Positions 49,866-61,159 of a stretch of DNA of 64,000 nt are shown in pieces (position 1 is the first letter of the stretch; each line of letters opens with the position of its first letter). Location of the stretch: positions 265,079 to 329,078 of the forward strand of contig QNGE01000106.1 in the NCBI GenBank assembly GCA_008508345.1, given 5' to 3'. A model generated the notes under the pieces. It searched no databases. It was not told where the DNA came from and was given only the letters and a program-made list of their open reading frames with translations. The translations under genes were made by a program, and so were the position numbers. The DNA comes from Paragonimus westermani (taxonomy: Eukaryota > Platyhelminthes > Trematoda > Plagiorchiida > Troglotrematidae).

Positions 49866-49930
49866 CATAGAACTGGTGGCTGAGTGGACAAAAACTTTGG
49901 CTCATAAGACAAACGCTTGCCAGCTCGATC
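49866..49930 (+). mobile_element. tRNA-derived SINE head fragment
   Basis: ACTGGTGGCTGAGTGGACAA and GCCAGCTCGATCTC occupy box A and box B places and resemble the head at 40492-40575. No ribozyme follows. Confidence 0.35.
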
Positions 49931-50509
49931 TCTTATTTGGATTATCTCAAATTAGTGGGTTCAGCCAGGAACAAAGCTGGTAGTGAAGTGTCGAATAGTG
50001 GGTAGACATCAAGAGGTATGATGATGCTGTAACCAGATTTGAATAAAAAGACATGTGAACAGTAGTTGGGTTCTTACACCCTAACGCTACCATGTAGTAC
50101 CCAACAGTTATTGATAATTGAACAGATGCAAGCCAACCCAACAGGCTTTGGACGGAAGGAACGCCCAACTGCTTTTTTTAATCTTCCGAAGTACTTGAAA
50201 AATTGCCGAAACGTGAAGTTTTAAAAGTATGTATTCATTCCTTTTAATACGAAGTGAAAAAAAACACTGACGTCCACATACCTCAAACATTCTCATCAAT
50301 CGGTAATTGCCTTTGGGAATTTTGTACGAGTATAAATGGACGGAAAATGCAAAAAGAACAATAGCTCTGCACGGTGAAAGGTTAATGCAAGTTCATGAAA
50401 GACATTGGCTACTTGAAACGGTTGTATAAAAGTTTATCCAACTCAGTTCCCTGGACTTGTAAAAGATAAAAAGTGTACAAAAACAAAAATAAAAATGAAG
50501 TCAACTGGT

Positions 50510-50590
50510 TTAAATGTCATCAGCTTCACTTCCTTCTTCAATTATTTCATCACCTTTCATGTTTTTGCGACAAATAGGGCAGGTTCCATG
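50510..50590 (-). CDS. terminal exon 5 of the RNF126-like gene
   Basis: Acceptor TCATTTTCAG|CATGG at 50591/50590. It encodes HGTCPICRKNMKGDE, which supplies RING ligands 7 and 8, then an acidic tail and TAA at 50510. No AATAAA is seen in the first 100 bases downstream. Confidence 0.85.
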   Translation of the reverse strand, partial: HGTCPICRKNMKGDEIIEEGSEADDI

Positions 50591-53500
50591 CTGAAAATGA
50601 AACATACACAAAAGATATAAAAAGAGAGGTCTCTTCGTTGTTGTATGTGCTCTGGTGATATCGTGACGTCATATCTACTTCGGTGATAATGCAGAATCCT
50701 TATTTCAAACATACTGTGTAAAAAATTATGAATTAGAAAACGTGTGACTGTTTTATCCGTCTCATTAGTTTATCGTCAGTAGTCAGCACCCGTATTTTTG
50801 ACAAACCTTACATGGAAGATTAGGATACCTACGTCAACATCCACGCAGCCTTTAATTGCGATACTGACGAGAGTAGAACTAAGCTATTATTTGCCACTTC
50901 AACGTAACTACGCAGTGCTCAGGATTAGCAGGCGATGGTTTATGCAGGATCCTTCCAAACACATTACACGATCTCAAAAATGAGCCGTATCAGAATGACA
51001 TGATAGAACTGTTGAACACGTTGAATCGTATAAACAGAAGTCAATTCATAATGTGAATCCCATCTACACACCGTTGCCAGTGTTGCTTATTTAGCTAGCT
51101 CAAAAACAGTTCATTTGCGTGAATGGTGAATTGAAAAGTCAGTTGCACTATGCACAATTTAAAACTGAAACCTCTGCACACGAACAGGAAGAATCATTTT
51201 CTTGAACTGTGCGATACACACAGCTGACTATCATGTTATAACTTGGAAATGCGGCTGTACCGGATTTTCCAGGGCCCGAGTCTTAAACCTACCAGAACTA
51301 TGAGCGGTTATTCGTTTCGAATATGTTTGTCCACTTGAGCTGTTCGTCACCACCCCGAACACAATTCATGTCTACCTAAACACAGGGTCACAGAATCTCT
51401 GGTAGCCTCTCCAATAAACCTCAGTACAGTAGTATTGCGACTCAACTTAAGAAAACCATCGCCATTAGAATGTGATCGACCTATTGACATATAATCCACG
51501 AACATCATGTACACACAGTGATGCCACTGCTATTAGACTTCATGTCACATACTGGCCAGAAGTGTTGACAAGCGTATTATCCTATTCACTTTTTATGTTC
51601 ATTATTGACAAGTCCTGGTATGAGTGAAGCCCGAATTTAATGCTGTTCTCTAGTTGCCTGCCCAGAAACTTTATGGAAATATCAAAGCTGCAATTCGTTG
51701 TGAGTGACGTCAACTGTATGTCGCCCAATGTCCCTAGTATTCAACTGCAAGTCAAAAAGAGATTAGGTACTTTCAAGTATCACAGTTTTAAAAATTTATC
51801 AAACTACTAGCTAATCATAGTTGCTAGGTAAAGGTACATGTCTGACGAAAAAAACGACAGATGTGATCATACATGTGGATGGCATAAAAGTTACACTGTA
51901 CATATGTTTGGTTATTGTTGATCCCTTCAATAGTCAATGCTTCTGTTCTATCGTAACATATATTGTCCCACCTATATGGCACACGCAAAACAGTTTGCGG
52001 ATTTTTGTTATATTATGCATTGTGTATGTTCACCGTGACCAATTTTCTGGTTATGGGCAACAAACTGTTATGTATTTCACCCATAGTAACATTTCTTTCA
52101 AAATTCTTGCACCTTCAAGTCTTGTCTATCTTTCAGACAAAGTTGGCGACCTACAAAGGATTACTTTCCGCTCAAAAATGTCAACATTTGAGAACGATAA
52201 ATAAAAGGAATTAGCCGCGTTTTTCCACGGCATTTTCAGTGCTAAGATTTAACAAGAACTCTTTCAAATTCTGGTTGAATTAAGGCCACATAAATTCTGT
52301 ATGAATATTGCTCCTGAGTGAAGGGTTCTAGAAAGACAGTCGTAGTTTATTACTCGACTTGCTATGTCAAGCATACGAACAACCTGAGCAGCGAAACACA
52401 AAGACTGTTAGCCACCGCTGAGTGTCTTATGGAGATTCCATTGAGATAGATTTCTATGACACTCACCGTACCGCTTACTGATATAGACAGGTTGGTGTCT
52501 GAACCATATGTTTACTACTGGGTGCTGGCTTATACTTTGTTCTCCTAGGCAAGAGGGTGAGCTGAACTAGAACACGTGTTATAATAGCTACTAACCACCC
52601 AGCGCTAATAAAATAAGATAATTTGCCAAAAATGTTAACCACAAAACTGTTCAACAGTATCATATTTGAAAAGAATCCTTTCAAAAAGGATGTGCCGATA
52701 GACATTTTGATAAGATATTAAATACCACCATGAAGCTACATTATACTACAACAAAAGTTGCTCTGTTCACACGAATTTACTTGTTAGGACCAAATATTTC
52801 TCTGGAGAAACATCTAGGTGTATAGATCAAGTTAGCTGATAAAAGTAACAAAGTGCTTAAGTCCAACAATCTCGAAGTAACACAACCCATGTGGCAAAAA
52901 CAAGTACCAATTGAGGATTGATTTGCAGCCTAGGCTTCTGATTAATGCCCATAATAGCTTTTAGTATTTTTCAAACTCCATGTTAAGCCTTCGACAACAA
53001 GTGTCACAGATGAATTGTCAATTCTGTTTGTCATTCGTTCAACTGAAAGTAGCCTCCTAGACTAACTTGTACGTCCACTCTGCAGTAGTATGAATTGGTT
53101 AGTCGTTTACCACGTTAGCCGCAAATTCGCAATGACTGGGAACATACGAAGTTTCTTCACGTGGTAGTGTGCGTGTATACCATCAGTTTCATTGAAAATA
53201 ATCTTCATTTGACATTTTAGAGAAGCTTAACTATTCTATATTTTGGTGAGATCAATTGTGGATAATTCCTTTTTCTCAGAAATACACCTAAACCCCAGCT
53301 TCAAAGAACAGTAAAAAAAATGGCTCACCTGAGAAAACCACTGGGAAGCGCAATGTTCATGATACACGTGGTCACAGAGCATTAAAATACACGTGTCAAA
53401 CCTGTCAAACGGTTCCAAGCAAATAACACATTTTTTGTACTTATTTATTTCAGTAGCACTCAGCTTCCTTATAGGGAGTGTTCTCATCTCTTCCTCAGAT

Positions 53501-56500
53501 GCAGGAGGTGGGCCCAGCTGTTGACGCACTCTGCGACGAAGGTCAGACAAGAAACGTGGACCGACTGAAAGTAAGGCGTAAAGTGGCAGAATGGAGTAAA
53601 AACGTGTCCTTACTCTTATTAATGCTTTCGATTTAGATTCATCAATCAATTCAACTTGATAATAATCGCAGGCGTAATGGTTTGGTTTGCTTTGTTATGT
53701 CGTTCGCGTAAACACACTAAGTGGGGTATAAAATAAAAACAGCCGCAAGTAATCAGTTGTAGCGCCAACCACACCTGTGACCTTGTGGGTTCGCAGTTCC
53801 AGCACGCAATTGGTAAACGGCTAATAACCTGTCATGAACAGTAACTTTTATGAGGACCAAATTATGCCCGAATGTTTGCCGTATTCACTGCTTCCAGCTG
53901 AACACTGTTCTATTTTGATTGCAGCCTTCGCGTTCAGATAAGCTTTGAGGCAGACCTACTTTGAAAGGAAACACTGAACTCGGGTCTCACCCTTATTAGA
54001 GCTCATCAGTAGTGCACGTTCTAGTTTGGGGAGAAATCCAAACCCTAGCACTTGTACTTGCGAAACCAGCGTATTACCGACAAAGCCGGTCACTTCACAG
54101 TAGGCAGGGCTGAATAATTTTCCAAACTCTGTAGTAGAACCTTATGTGATTAGTGTTCAGCTTAGGCGGCCGTTTTGAGAAGAAAATAAACAGAATCGCT
54201 TTGTTTAGTTCAACCGTTAACCTCGTGATCAGGATCTTTCAGTTGGTTTGAAGTTACTGTCTTCATTGAAACAACTGATAAAGGTTTATCTATTCAAATG
54301 GAGTTTAAAGATTTTGCAATTATTGTGTCGAAACCGAAACATAAGATGGACTTTAGTTAGCACTTAACGATGGTAATGGTTTCAAATCATTACCAACAAC
54401 GTTGTATTGTTATAGTTATAGGCGTATTAAGTGAAAGTTGAGCCGGTCGACGTGAAACCTAAGGACCGCCGTGTATTAGGTCAAATTCTGTGAGTCTTTA
54501 TCAAAAAAGATTTCCAACTCCACTTTTGTGAACAAACTGTTCATCCACTTTGGCAGAGTGTAGATTCTGATAAAGCTGTTAGGCAGATGATGTAGCCCAT
54601 GGTTCCAATTGCTACCCTCACAGCAACAAATTACAGTGACAAACAGCCGCCCTTGATTGATCACTTCGTCCTATTCACTACTTCGTTCGTTTCCTGCCTG
54701 TCTCTCTAGCACCTTTCCAGCTGCTAGGATCTCTGTGTTCTTATTCTCCTGTACGGCGGCCACCTGCACCAAATCACTATCAATCAACATTCATGCAACT
54801 TATCAATCTCTCGGTTTGTTATCTGTTACCTGAATGGTTCTCTTGTTGATCCCTACTCGTTCAATTGTCGCCCGGTCAACCTGATTGACGCTTGAGACAG
54901 CTCATTTGAAAGTATGATGTTCTTTGATGCTTAGATCTTTGTTTCATTCGTAATGAGAATAGGAAGGATAGGGTTGAGGTTTCTGTAAGTGACGTGGCAT
55001 ATTGTTTGCATCAATACCTTATTCTGGCCTGTCGAACGTGTTTTACTGCCTTCCTTGGGACTGAAGTTACGCCTAACAGACGTCTGGTGCAGTCATAATT
55101 ACAACAACCCTGCAGAGATTCAACTTTCTTTGTCACTTGCAATCGCAGTGTGGTTACCTCACCCTCATTTCTAGTCTTTACTAACCTCTATGCGCCCCCT
55201 AACTTTATTCAGACAGAAGGGCTAGGTGTAGTGATGCCTCAGCTAGATGGGATACTGAGCTACCATTAGCCTTCCTGCTAGCACTTGAGGGTTCGACGTT
55301 TCGAAAGGTGTTGCATTTTTCCTGTTTGCATCTAGTGTAAACAGTCAGGCGCTTCATTGAGCACCGTTGGCTTGAACCGACCGAACTTTGAGCCACGCGT
55401 AACTACAGCCCCGAGATATGCAACAAGAAAAATTCGTCAGGCTACGGTAAGGCACTGTTGCAAACAACATGTTAAATGACATAGAAAGACCACAACGTTA
55501 TCCATGCTGGTGTCACTACAAAATACAACAACGAATCAAATAAAACAGAATATCGCAGGTTTAAATATGTGACGAAATGCGTCGATCGGTTGACCCAGCC
55601 TGAATAAGCATTCAGGTGAAGGTCCGTCATCTAACCATTCGGGTGACAGCTATCAACTGGCTAACTGACAAGCTGCGTGATTTTATAGAACACAGGTGTG
55701 GGCGGACATTCGTGAAGGAGAACAAGAACACAGGGAACCTAAATAGGGATTCGACAGATAAACTAGAAACAAAAGCTATGGCAGGATAGGCCACACACGG
55801 CTAGACAATTTTTGAGAGTCTAAAAGGAAACAGACAGCAACGTAGTTAATTTTAGCCCTTACAATTGGGTCTCTGTGAAAGCTAAGTAGCTAACTTAATA
55901 TTCATAAATGAGTCTTCGCCAGATTTTTGACAGGGCAGAATGCAGCTGACAACTGCTCAGTGCATCCAGTTTACCGCCCATTCAGAAATTTATCCCGAAT
56001 TATGTAATTGGAACTGTCGTATATCGTTCTGAAGTTGCAGCTTGGTAGAATTGTGTTGAGTTGAAGCGATATTTGACAAAAATTGACTACGACAGTTTAC
56101 TTCTTACTCCTCGAATACGCTGAGAGTATAAATTACATAGTTCTTCACCGCTACGTGAGTTTTTAAAAGCTCTCTTACGCCTCCTGTCTTGCACTATTTA
56201 CCTTGGGCTTGTGAAACACCCTACGTAACTCTTCACAACCGCAAACCATTTTTGAGACCGTTTTTCCTATTTAAAAAAATGGTTGTCATTATTAGTTGAC
56301 TTAGGGGCGCGCGGTTCTGTCCTCACCATGTTGAGCTTAAATTTAAACCTGAAATGAAAGATGGCAGCATACCACAACGAAATGACGTGAAGGTGTAAGA
56401 AACGTTAACTTACTTATGTGGGCCATCATAAATAAAAAAGGAACTTCGGTCTCGTGGCTGCCGCTAGCTTCATTTGGTACAAAAGATCTGCTGGAATTTT

Positions 56501-56859
56501 GCATTCGATGAAACACTTGAAAAGGGGACACAAATTGCTCCATTCCAGAATCTCCAGTTTCTCCCATATCACCCCCAAATCCAACGGTTCCAAGGCTCTG
56601 TCAAAGTCATTATCATTTCATGTGCAACTAACTTCTTCGGTCATTGCACGTCTGCTTGCCTGCACATCACCGAAAATAGACCTAGCAGAGGCATCTTGAA
56701 GATTGAGAGCTTCGATGAACTCAGATGAACACAGAGGACAAATAAGTGTCGAGGAGCCCTATAAGAATGCAAGGTTCACAAAATAACTACTGGTACCGCC
56801 TCGCACGGAATAGTCTGTTGTCCACAACGATGGCAAAAATATACTGTGCTGGATTCCAT
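50510..56859 (-). CDS. RNF126/RNF115-like E3 ubiquitin ligase, five exons
   Basis: Exons on the minus strand: 56859-56797, 56758-56633, 56597-56414, 53564-53329 and 50590-50510. All splice sites are GT-AG and the phases (0, 0, 1/2, 0) agree, giving 229 residues plus TAA. Residues 7-31 hold a zinc ribbon (YFCHRC then ICPLC; cysteines 9, 12, 28, 31) as at the N-terminus of RNF126/BCA2, where it binds ubiquitin or client proteins. A Gly/Ser-rich, low-complexity middle follows. The linker QQLGPPPASEEEMRTLP is the family hallmark before a RING-H2 (CVIC, LCDHVYHEHC, TCPIC; all eight ligands present). The tail is acidic (DEIIEEGSEADDI). Expected role: cytosolic E3 ligase in protein quality control. 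It is shorter than vertebrate RNF126 (about 310 residues), mainly in the middle. The start is the first ATG, seven codons before the ribbon. Confidence 0.88.
50591..53328 (-). other. intron 4 of the RNF126-like gene
   Basis: A 2738-base intron. A 127-codon plus frame at 51821-52204 lies wholly inside it, is antisense and has no recognised domain; I treat it as chance. Confidence 0.7.
53329..53564 (-). CDS. RING-bearing exon 4 of the RNF126-like gene
   Basis: Acceptor CTTACTTTCAG|TC at 53565/53564 (phase 2, completing an Ile codon with the last base of exon 3) and donor TTCTCAG|GTGAGC at 53329/53328. It carries the arginine-rich FLSDLRRRVRQQ helix, the GPPPAS linker and RING ligands 1-6. Confidence 0.88.
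53905..54110 (-). mobile_element. hammerhead SINE copy C, sense within an intron
   Basis: On the minus strand a tRNA-like head (GTCGGTAATACGCTGG near 54075-54090, box-B-like GGGTTTGGATTTC near 54025-54045) is followed by the ribozyme region and the body ending TCTGAACGCGAAGGCTGCAATC (53920-53942). The order is the same as copy B at 17.65-17.84 kb. It lies in intron 3 of the RNF126-like gene, transcribed with it. Confidence 0.65.
53969..54018 (-). ncRNA. hammerhead motif, copy C (core mutated)
   Basis: Minus-strand RNA: GCACUA, CUGAUGA, stem II GCUCU-AAUA-AGGGU (five pairs with two wobbles), GAGA instead of GAAA, CCCGAGUU, then CAGUGU closing stem I through CACU/AGUG. The A14 position reads G and stem III has a mismatch, so cleavage should be weak or absent. 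Confidence 0.55.
56414..56859 (-). CDS. exons 1-3 of the RNF126-like gene with two micro-introns
   Basis: Exon 1 (56859-56797, 21 codons), intron 38 nt (56796-56759, GTACCAG...TTATAG), exon 2 (56758-56633, 42 codons), intron 35 nt (56632-56598, GTTAGTT...TTGACAG), exon 3 (56597-56414, 61 codons plus one base), donor GTAAGT. Without removing the 38-nt intron a TGA inside it ends the frame, and without removing the 35-nt intron another TGA does; removing both restores one continuous frame. Exon 3 encodes an acidic, Gly/Ser/Phe-rich segment of unknown fold. Confidence 0.85.
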
Positions 56860-57366
56860 GTTGAGATGAATAGATTGACAGCGCACACAAACGCTGATTA
56901 CTCTTCTGAACAGTGTTCGAGAAAAAACGGTCTTGTCATTTATATTCTTTACGTAACTCTACTTAACAAAAATAAACTTCGAAAACAGACAAATCTGCCT
57001 TGACACAACACTTTCAGATGAATATCCCAGTTGTTCGAAGACTACTGACCTGCTGTGTGATATATTTCAAAGGTTCACAATTCAGCATTCCTGGACTATT
57101 TCTGGCCAGTTAGTTATCAACTTACTGAGAGATAAACACACTGAAGTTATTAGCATCAATGTTGACGAAAGGCAAATATGCAGGATATATTCCCATTGTT
57201 GACTTAGATACTGCATTTATCAGAACTGCTTTTGCAAGTTTGTGGAAATGTTCCATTTTTAATACGTGACTTCAAACTACTAGTCTTTTCGAAACTTCTG
57301 TAGTGAATTATAACTGAACATATTATCAGCAACATCATATAAGACATATTCTAGGTGCTATTTCAG

Positions 57367-57941
57367 TAGTGTTAGTTTTGAATTGGTTTTCTGGAGGACA
57401 AAGTTTGCTTTTGACAGAAAGTATAACATTATTACAGCAGTTCGTCATTGAAAAAGACCCACTTTCTAAAAGACTTGGCCTCAGATACAATCAAAACAAA
57501 AAGCGGGAACAGATTTCCCAAACGCGGCAGCTGTTCTGTCGGTTGAGCCACGGTTTTACTGACAGCATAGCTATGTGAAACTTCCTAGCCCAGACGATAT
57601 GGCTCTCGACACTTTTGGGCATTTTGTTCCTACTACTAATTTAAGTACAGCTAAAGAAAAAATTCTAAGATTTGTTGTGTCGTAAATTATAAACTTTGCC
57701 GGAATGTCCGCGTGTTCTTTTGTATTCAAACAATTTCAGTAGCATTGCCGTTTTTGCTCAGCCAAAATGTGCATTTACATTTTGTGTCGAAGTTCATTCG
57801 TCGGAAAGTCGATAGACGCATCGATTCTCGTGAGTTATAAGCCCTTCTTTCTTGTTCTGCTCATACGCTGTCCGTATATTGGATATCGTGGACTACAAAC
57901 CAGTAAAAACGATTGTTTATCGAGGATTAGTTCCGAGATGA
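57367..57941 (+). CDS. putative multi-exon gene, unknown protein, divergent from the RNF126-like gene
   Basis: Exon-like segments: 57367 onward after GCTATTTCAG (phase 2; VLVLNWFSGGQSLLLTESIT, KDPLSKRLGLRYNQNKKREQ, to about 57565); a second frame around 57566-57680 after ACTGACAG (HSYVKLPSPDDMALDTFGHF, LSTAKEKIL); 57740-57829 between CAATTTCAG and GTGAGT (ALPFLLSQNVHLHF, RRKVDRRID); and 57904-57941 after AAACCAG, ending KTIVYRGLVPR and TGA. The last two join in phase. The link between the first two needs a frame change that I could not assign to a clean intron, so this could be a pseudogene. Family not recognised. The 5' end may share a promoter region with the RNF126-like gene, whose start is about 500 bp away. 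Confidence 0.35.
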
Positions 57942-57949
57942 CCGTTCTT

Positions 57950-60700
57950 GGCGTCTATTCCCATTGTGGATTCGGTGTCCTTTTGGAGGAGCAAAACATA
58001 TTTTTTATCGGCTAAAGCGACCTTATTGAACGGAAATATGTATCGTTACCTATTTTATTCTCCCAAGCACTTGGTGTGAAAGCAACACTATAAACCAATT
58101 TGAATTCAGGTCAAATTTCCTAATACATTGTGCAGAATGTTTCATGAGCTTACTAGGGTACAGAGTACGTTTGTCATGTTAGACCGTCTGTTCAATCCTT
58201 GGTGAAGCCCATATTAAACATTCTCTTGAAATATTAGTCCACTGTGTTAGAATACTGGTGTACAATGTATACACGTTGTATTTTACCTCAGTCGTTACTA
58301 ATTAGAGTCCAGTACAAAGGTCCACTAGCAGCAACACATCAAGTAAATATATTGGATTTCACCAAGAGAATAAAAAGCAAGTCATGGAGAACATGTTCTG
58401 GTTTCTTATTTACTCACCCGAACAAATTTTTCCGACCATTGTAGCCGCTAGCTATTGTTTGCCTCACACTACATCTTTGACCAAGCTGTTCAAAGTAAAG
58501 ACAACTGTGTGATGTAAGGTAGCGCAAGCGGTTTACGCTGAGTACTAACTCCGAAAATATTCGACCAACAACAAGTTTACATAGGCACGAATAAATCGTG
58601 GTCACTTGTTATATCTGCTATGTTATGACTGCCTCAGCAAAACACAGTATATCAGCATACACTTGCAGGCAAACTAATCAACAGCAGCTTCACTTAACAA
58701 CAAAGACCGTTCTGCATTAACAGAAGTTAGGGGCCTTTAGTATTCACAGTTAACACTTGCCTTCTGAACTATGCAAAACAGCATGTTTAGTTTTTAATGT
58801 GGTCAAAATTAGTCAACTTATCACTTTTTTCTAGGATGTACTGTTTAGTCTATCATATCCATGAGGGTCAACGCAAATCATACATATCTTCTTGTAGGAC
58901 TTTCCATTATTGTTTGCTTTAAACGGTATCCCACATTCTAACGTTCGTTCTCTAAATTTCGCAAATCGCACGCTCAAGTGTAATTAACCAGTTTACGACA
59001 AGTGACACAAACGTCTGTTTACGAAATACGTCCAATCAACCAACTTAGTATGTCAAACAGTTACACCCCTTCAGTAACCTGGACAAACAGTTTGAAGACA
59101 AACACAGGCAACTACTAGCAGTTAGCAATATTAACTTTTCATTGAAATCAATCGAATATGGTCTAGGAATAAGCAACATCCATGACACACTAAGCATGGG
59201 TAGTGAACCGTGCTAGTAGAACACACTACATTCAATTTGCACAAGGTCAGCGCATAGACAAATCTTGAACACTCACAATCCTTTGCGTTCTGTCCTACTT
59301 CCGGAAATTCGCCATAGATGGACATTGTCTGTGAGCACCGGCACTCACTGCTGAAGTTTATCCTATATTCCGAAAACCTTATTGCGGTTCTAAGTCTACC
59401 GCAGGTGGCGTAAATATGCATGAAACAACTGCAAGTCTGGCAATCGCCGAACGTGTTTGAGCCAGTTAAGTCTACTTGGTCTGATAAATATGCTATTGGC
59501 ATGCTTCCAGTGAGCCGATAATTTGTTTTGTTATTGTAAGCTATCCCAATCAGATTCAGTACAAATGACGTCAGATAGCATGGGCGTCGTGCTTAACACG
59601 CTCCTGATGGACACACCGAGAAAAACACAGCGTTACGGACAACTTCTAATATGACTTGTATTAAAACTTATTTGTAGTGTTTTCAACCCAATCCTATTGT
59701 TCCGATGCAACCATTATGAGTATGTTCATTTCAGTCAACAGGCCAGCGATTCAAACATACAAACACAATGTAAAACTGGCATAAATGTCATATTTTGCTC
59801 AAATGTAAGAAGATGAGGCACACTTATGCGCATTTGTCAAATGTTGGTCGTTGTTAACCGCTCAACTACATATCACATAGAAAGATTATTAATGTCGTTA
59901 TCACCCATTTCCAAAACATCACTGTCAACAGTAAATGTAGGCGGAGATTCGTGGTAACTATGAAGTTTGGTTTTTAAAAAGTGTGCAGACAGAGAGAACA
60001 AATTGACATAATTAAACTCTTACGTACGTCATGAATAACCTACGTACCGCATAGACTGTACTGGCGTAATCCATCCACCATGCACTGGAATAATGACACA
60101 TTTTCTTTTAGCTACTTTTGACGTGTCCCAACATACAAGCGCGTAACAAAGTTGATGAGGAGATTTACCATCTGTTCTCGAACAAGATGATCTTGAGCAA
60201 TATTTTGTTTCCAAAAATCTGCGTTATTTTTTAAATTTCTTCTCTACTTGGAATCTTGATTACGATTTATTTAACTTCACAATTTCTTATAAATTATGTA
60301 TCCCGCTAATCGCCGATCGAGTTATTGGTTTAGTTTGAGTGGAAAGATCTGAGTCAAAACCCACTTGGTTTCCTAACTCCATCTGTAACCTTGTTCAGCA
60401 GACCCACAAGATTCGATAAGTCCCTCGGTTGCCCTTTTTACGATCGTTGCTTGAAGACACTTGCATTTGGTCACTTTCCGTTGTAGTTCCCACATTAATG
60501 AGCTATTCTGTCCGCCATGTAAATAATTAAACTCGCCGATTAGTTAGGTTGCCATTTTCGTAGCGTTACCGTATGTAATGCTTGCAAATAAAGCTTCGCG
60601 CTGAGCTACTAGTATGAATTCACTGCAATGAGGGCTTTAGGAAGGGCTCACGATGATCTTACACTTTAAAGCCGCTTTCTGCTGCTGGGCGCTTTCCGTC
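57950..60700. other. no gene recognised
   Basis: Frames at 58244-58444 (plus) and 59131-59502 (minus, cysteine-rich) lack a known domain or clean splice borders. The first has a faint VLEYWC-type LINE C-terminus look. Nothing else is supportable. Confidence 0.35.
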
Positions 60701-60706
60701 TGTGTG

Positions 60707-61007
60707 TGTAGCGACCCTATTTGTTTATGGCTAACTGCATTGAAGTTACAGTTAGCATTCGTACTCTCTCCCTTCCCCTACATTTTGTATGCGCTTAAAC
60801 GTTTGTTTGAACGAGTATGGTTACCGGCAGACCACTCGCGCACTCGAACGTTTCTGATCCGGTGCCTGCTCGCGTGACGTTTTGCTGTGTTGACGTTTCA
60901 TCTCGCTCTTCGCTCGCTCTCGTCGATTTTACGTGTCGACAATATATTTCTCGTCTACTCGTTGCGTTGTTCGTAATTGATCGACCATAGCCCGTCTGAA
61001 CTCTACA
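60707..61007 (+). repeat. 5' LTR of the CsRn1-like element
   Basis: Begins TGTAGCGACCC and ends ACTCTACA, with the usual TG...CA ends, about 301 bp, immediately before the primer-binding site. An AT-rich CAATATATTT near 60939-60948 could be a core promoter. Boundaries are set by these motifs alone because the 3' LTR is outside the window. Confidence 0.65.
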
Positions 61008-61009
61008 AA

Positions 61010-61027
61010 TTGGTGAGCCCGTTTAGG
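61010..61027 (+). promoter_or_regulatory. primer-binding site candidate
   Basis: TTGGTGAGCCCGTTTAGG three bases after the LTR end. A TGGTGA start resembles the tRNA-Trp-type site of CsRn1 elements, but the match after the first six bases is not exact. Confidence 0.5.
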
Positions 61028-61159
61028 ATATATATATATATATCAGTGTATACCTGAGTTCATTTTTTTTCTCCCATCCTCTCATCACTTTTTGGGTGCG
61101 TAAATTGTATATATATAGTTCATATATATATTTATATCATTTCCATTCGCTCGGTCGCT
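61028..61159 (+). other. AT-repeat leader of the retrotransposon
   Basis: Two (TA)n tracts, about 61028-61043 and 61108-61135, separated by a pyrimidine-rich segment. This is the untranslated leader before gag. Confidence 0.6.

Larger units (their letters stand above)
53565..56413 (-). other. intron 3 of the RNF126-like gene
   Basis: A 2849-base intron that holds a hammerhead SINE (53905-54110) in the same orientation as the gene. Otherwise nothing is recognised. Confidence 0.7.

Noticed and set aside
51821..52204. 127-codon plus-strand frame
   Set aside because: It lies inside intron 4 of the RNF126-like gene, antisense, without a recognised domain.
56454..56728. Plus-strand frames of 81 and 84 codons
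   Set aside because: They are antisense to exons 2 and 3 of the RNF126-like gene, whose splice-consistent frame and zinc ribbon are far better supported.
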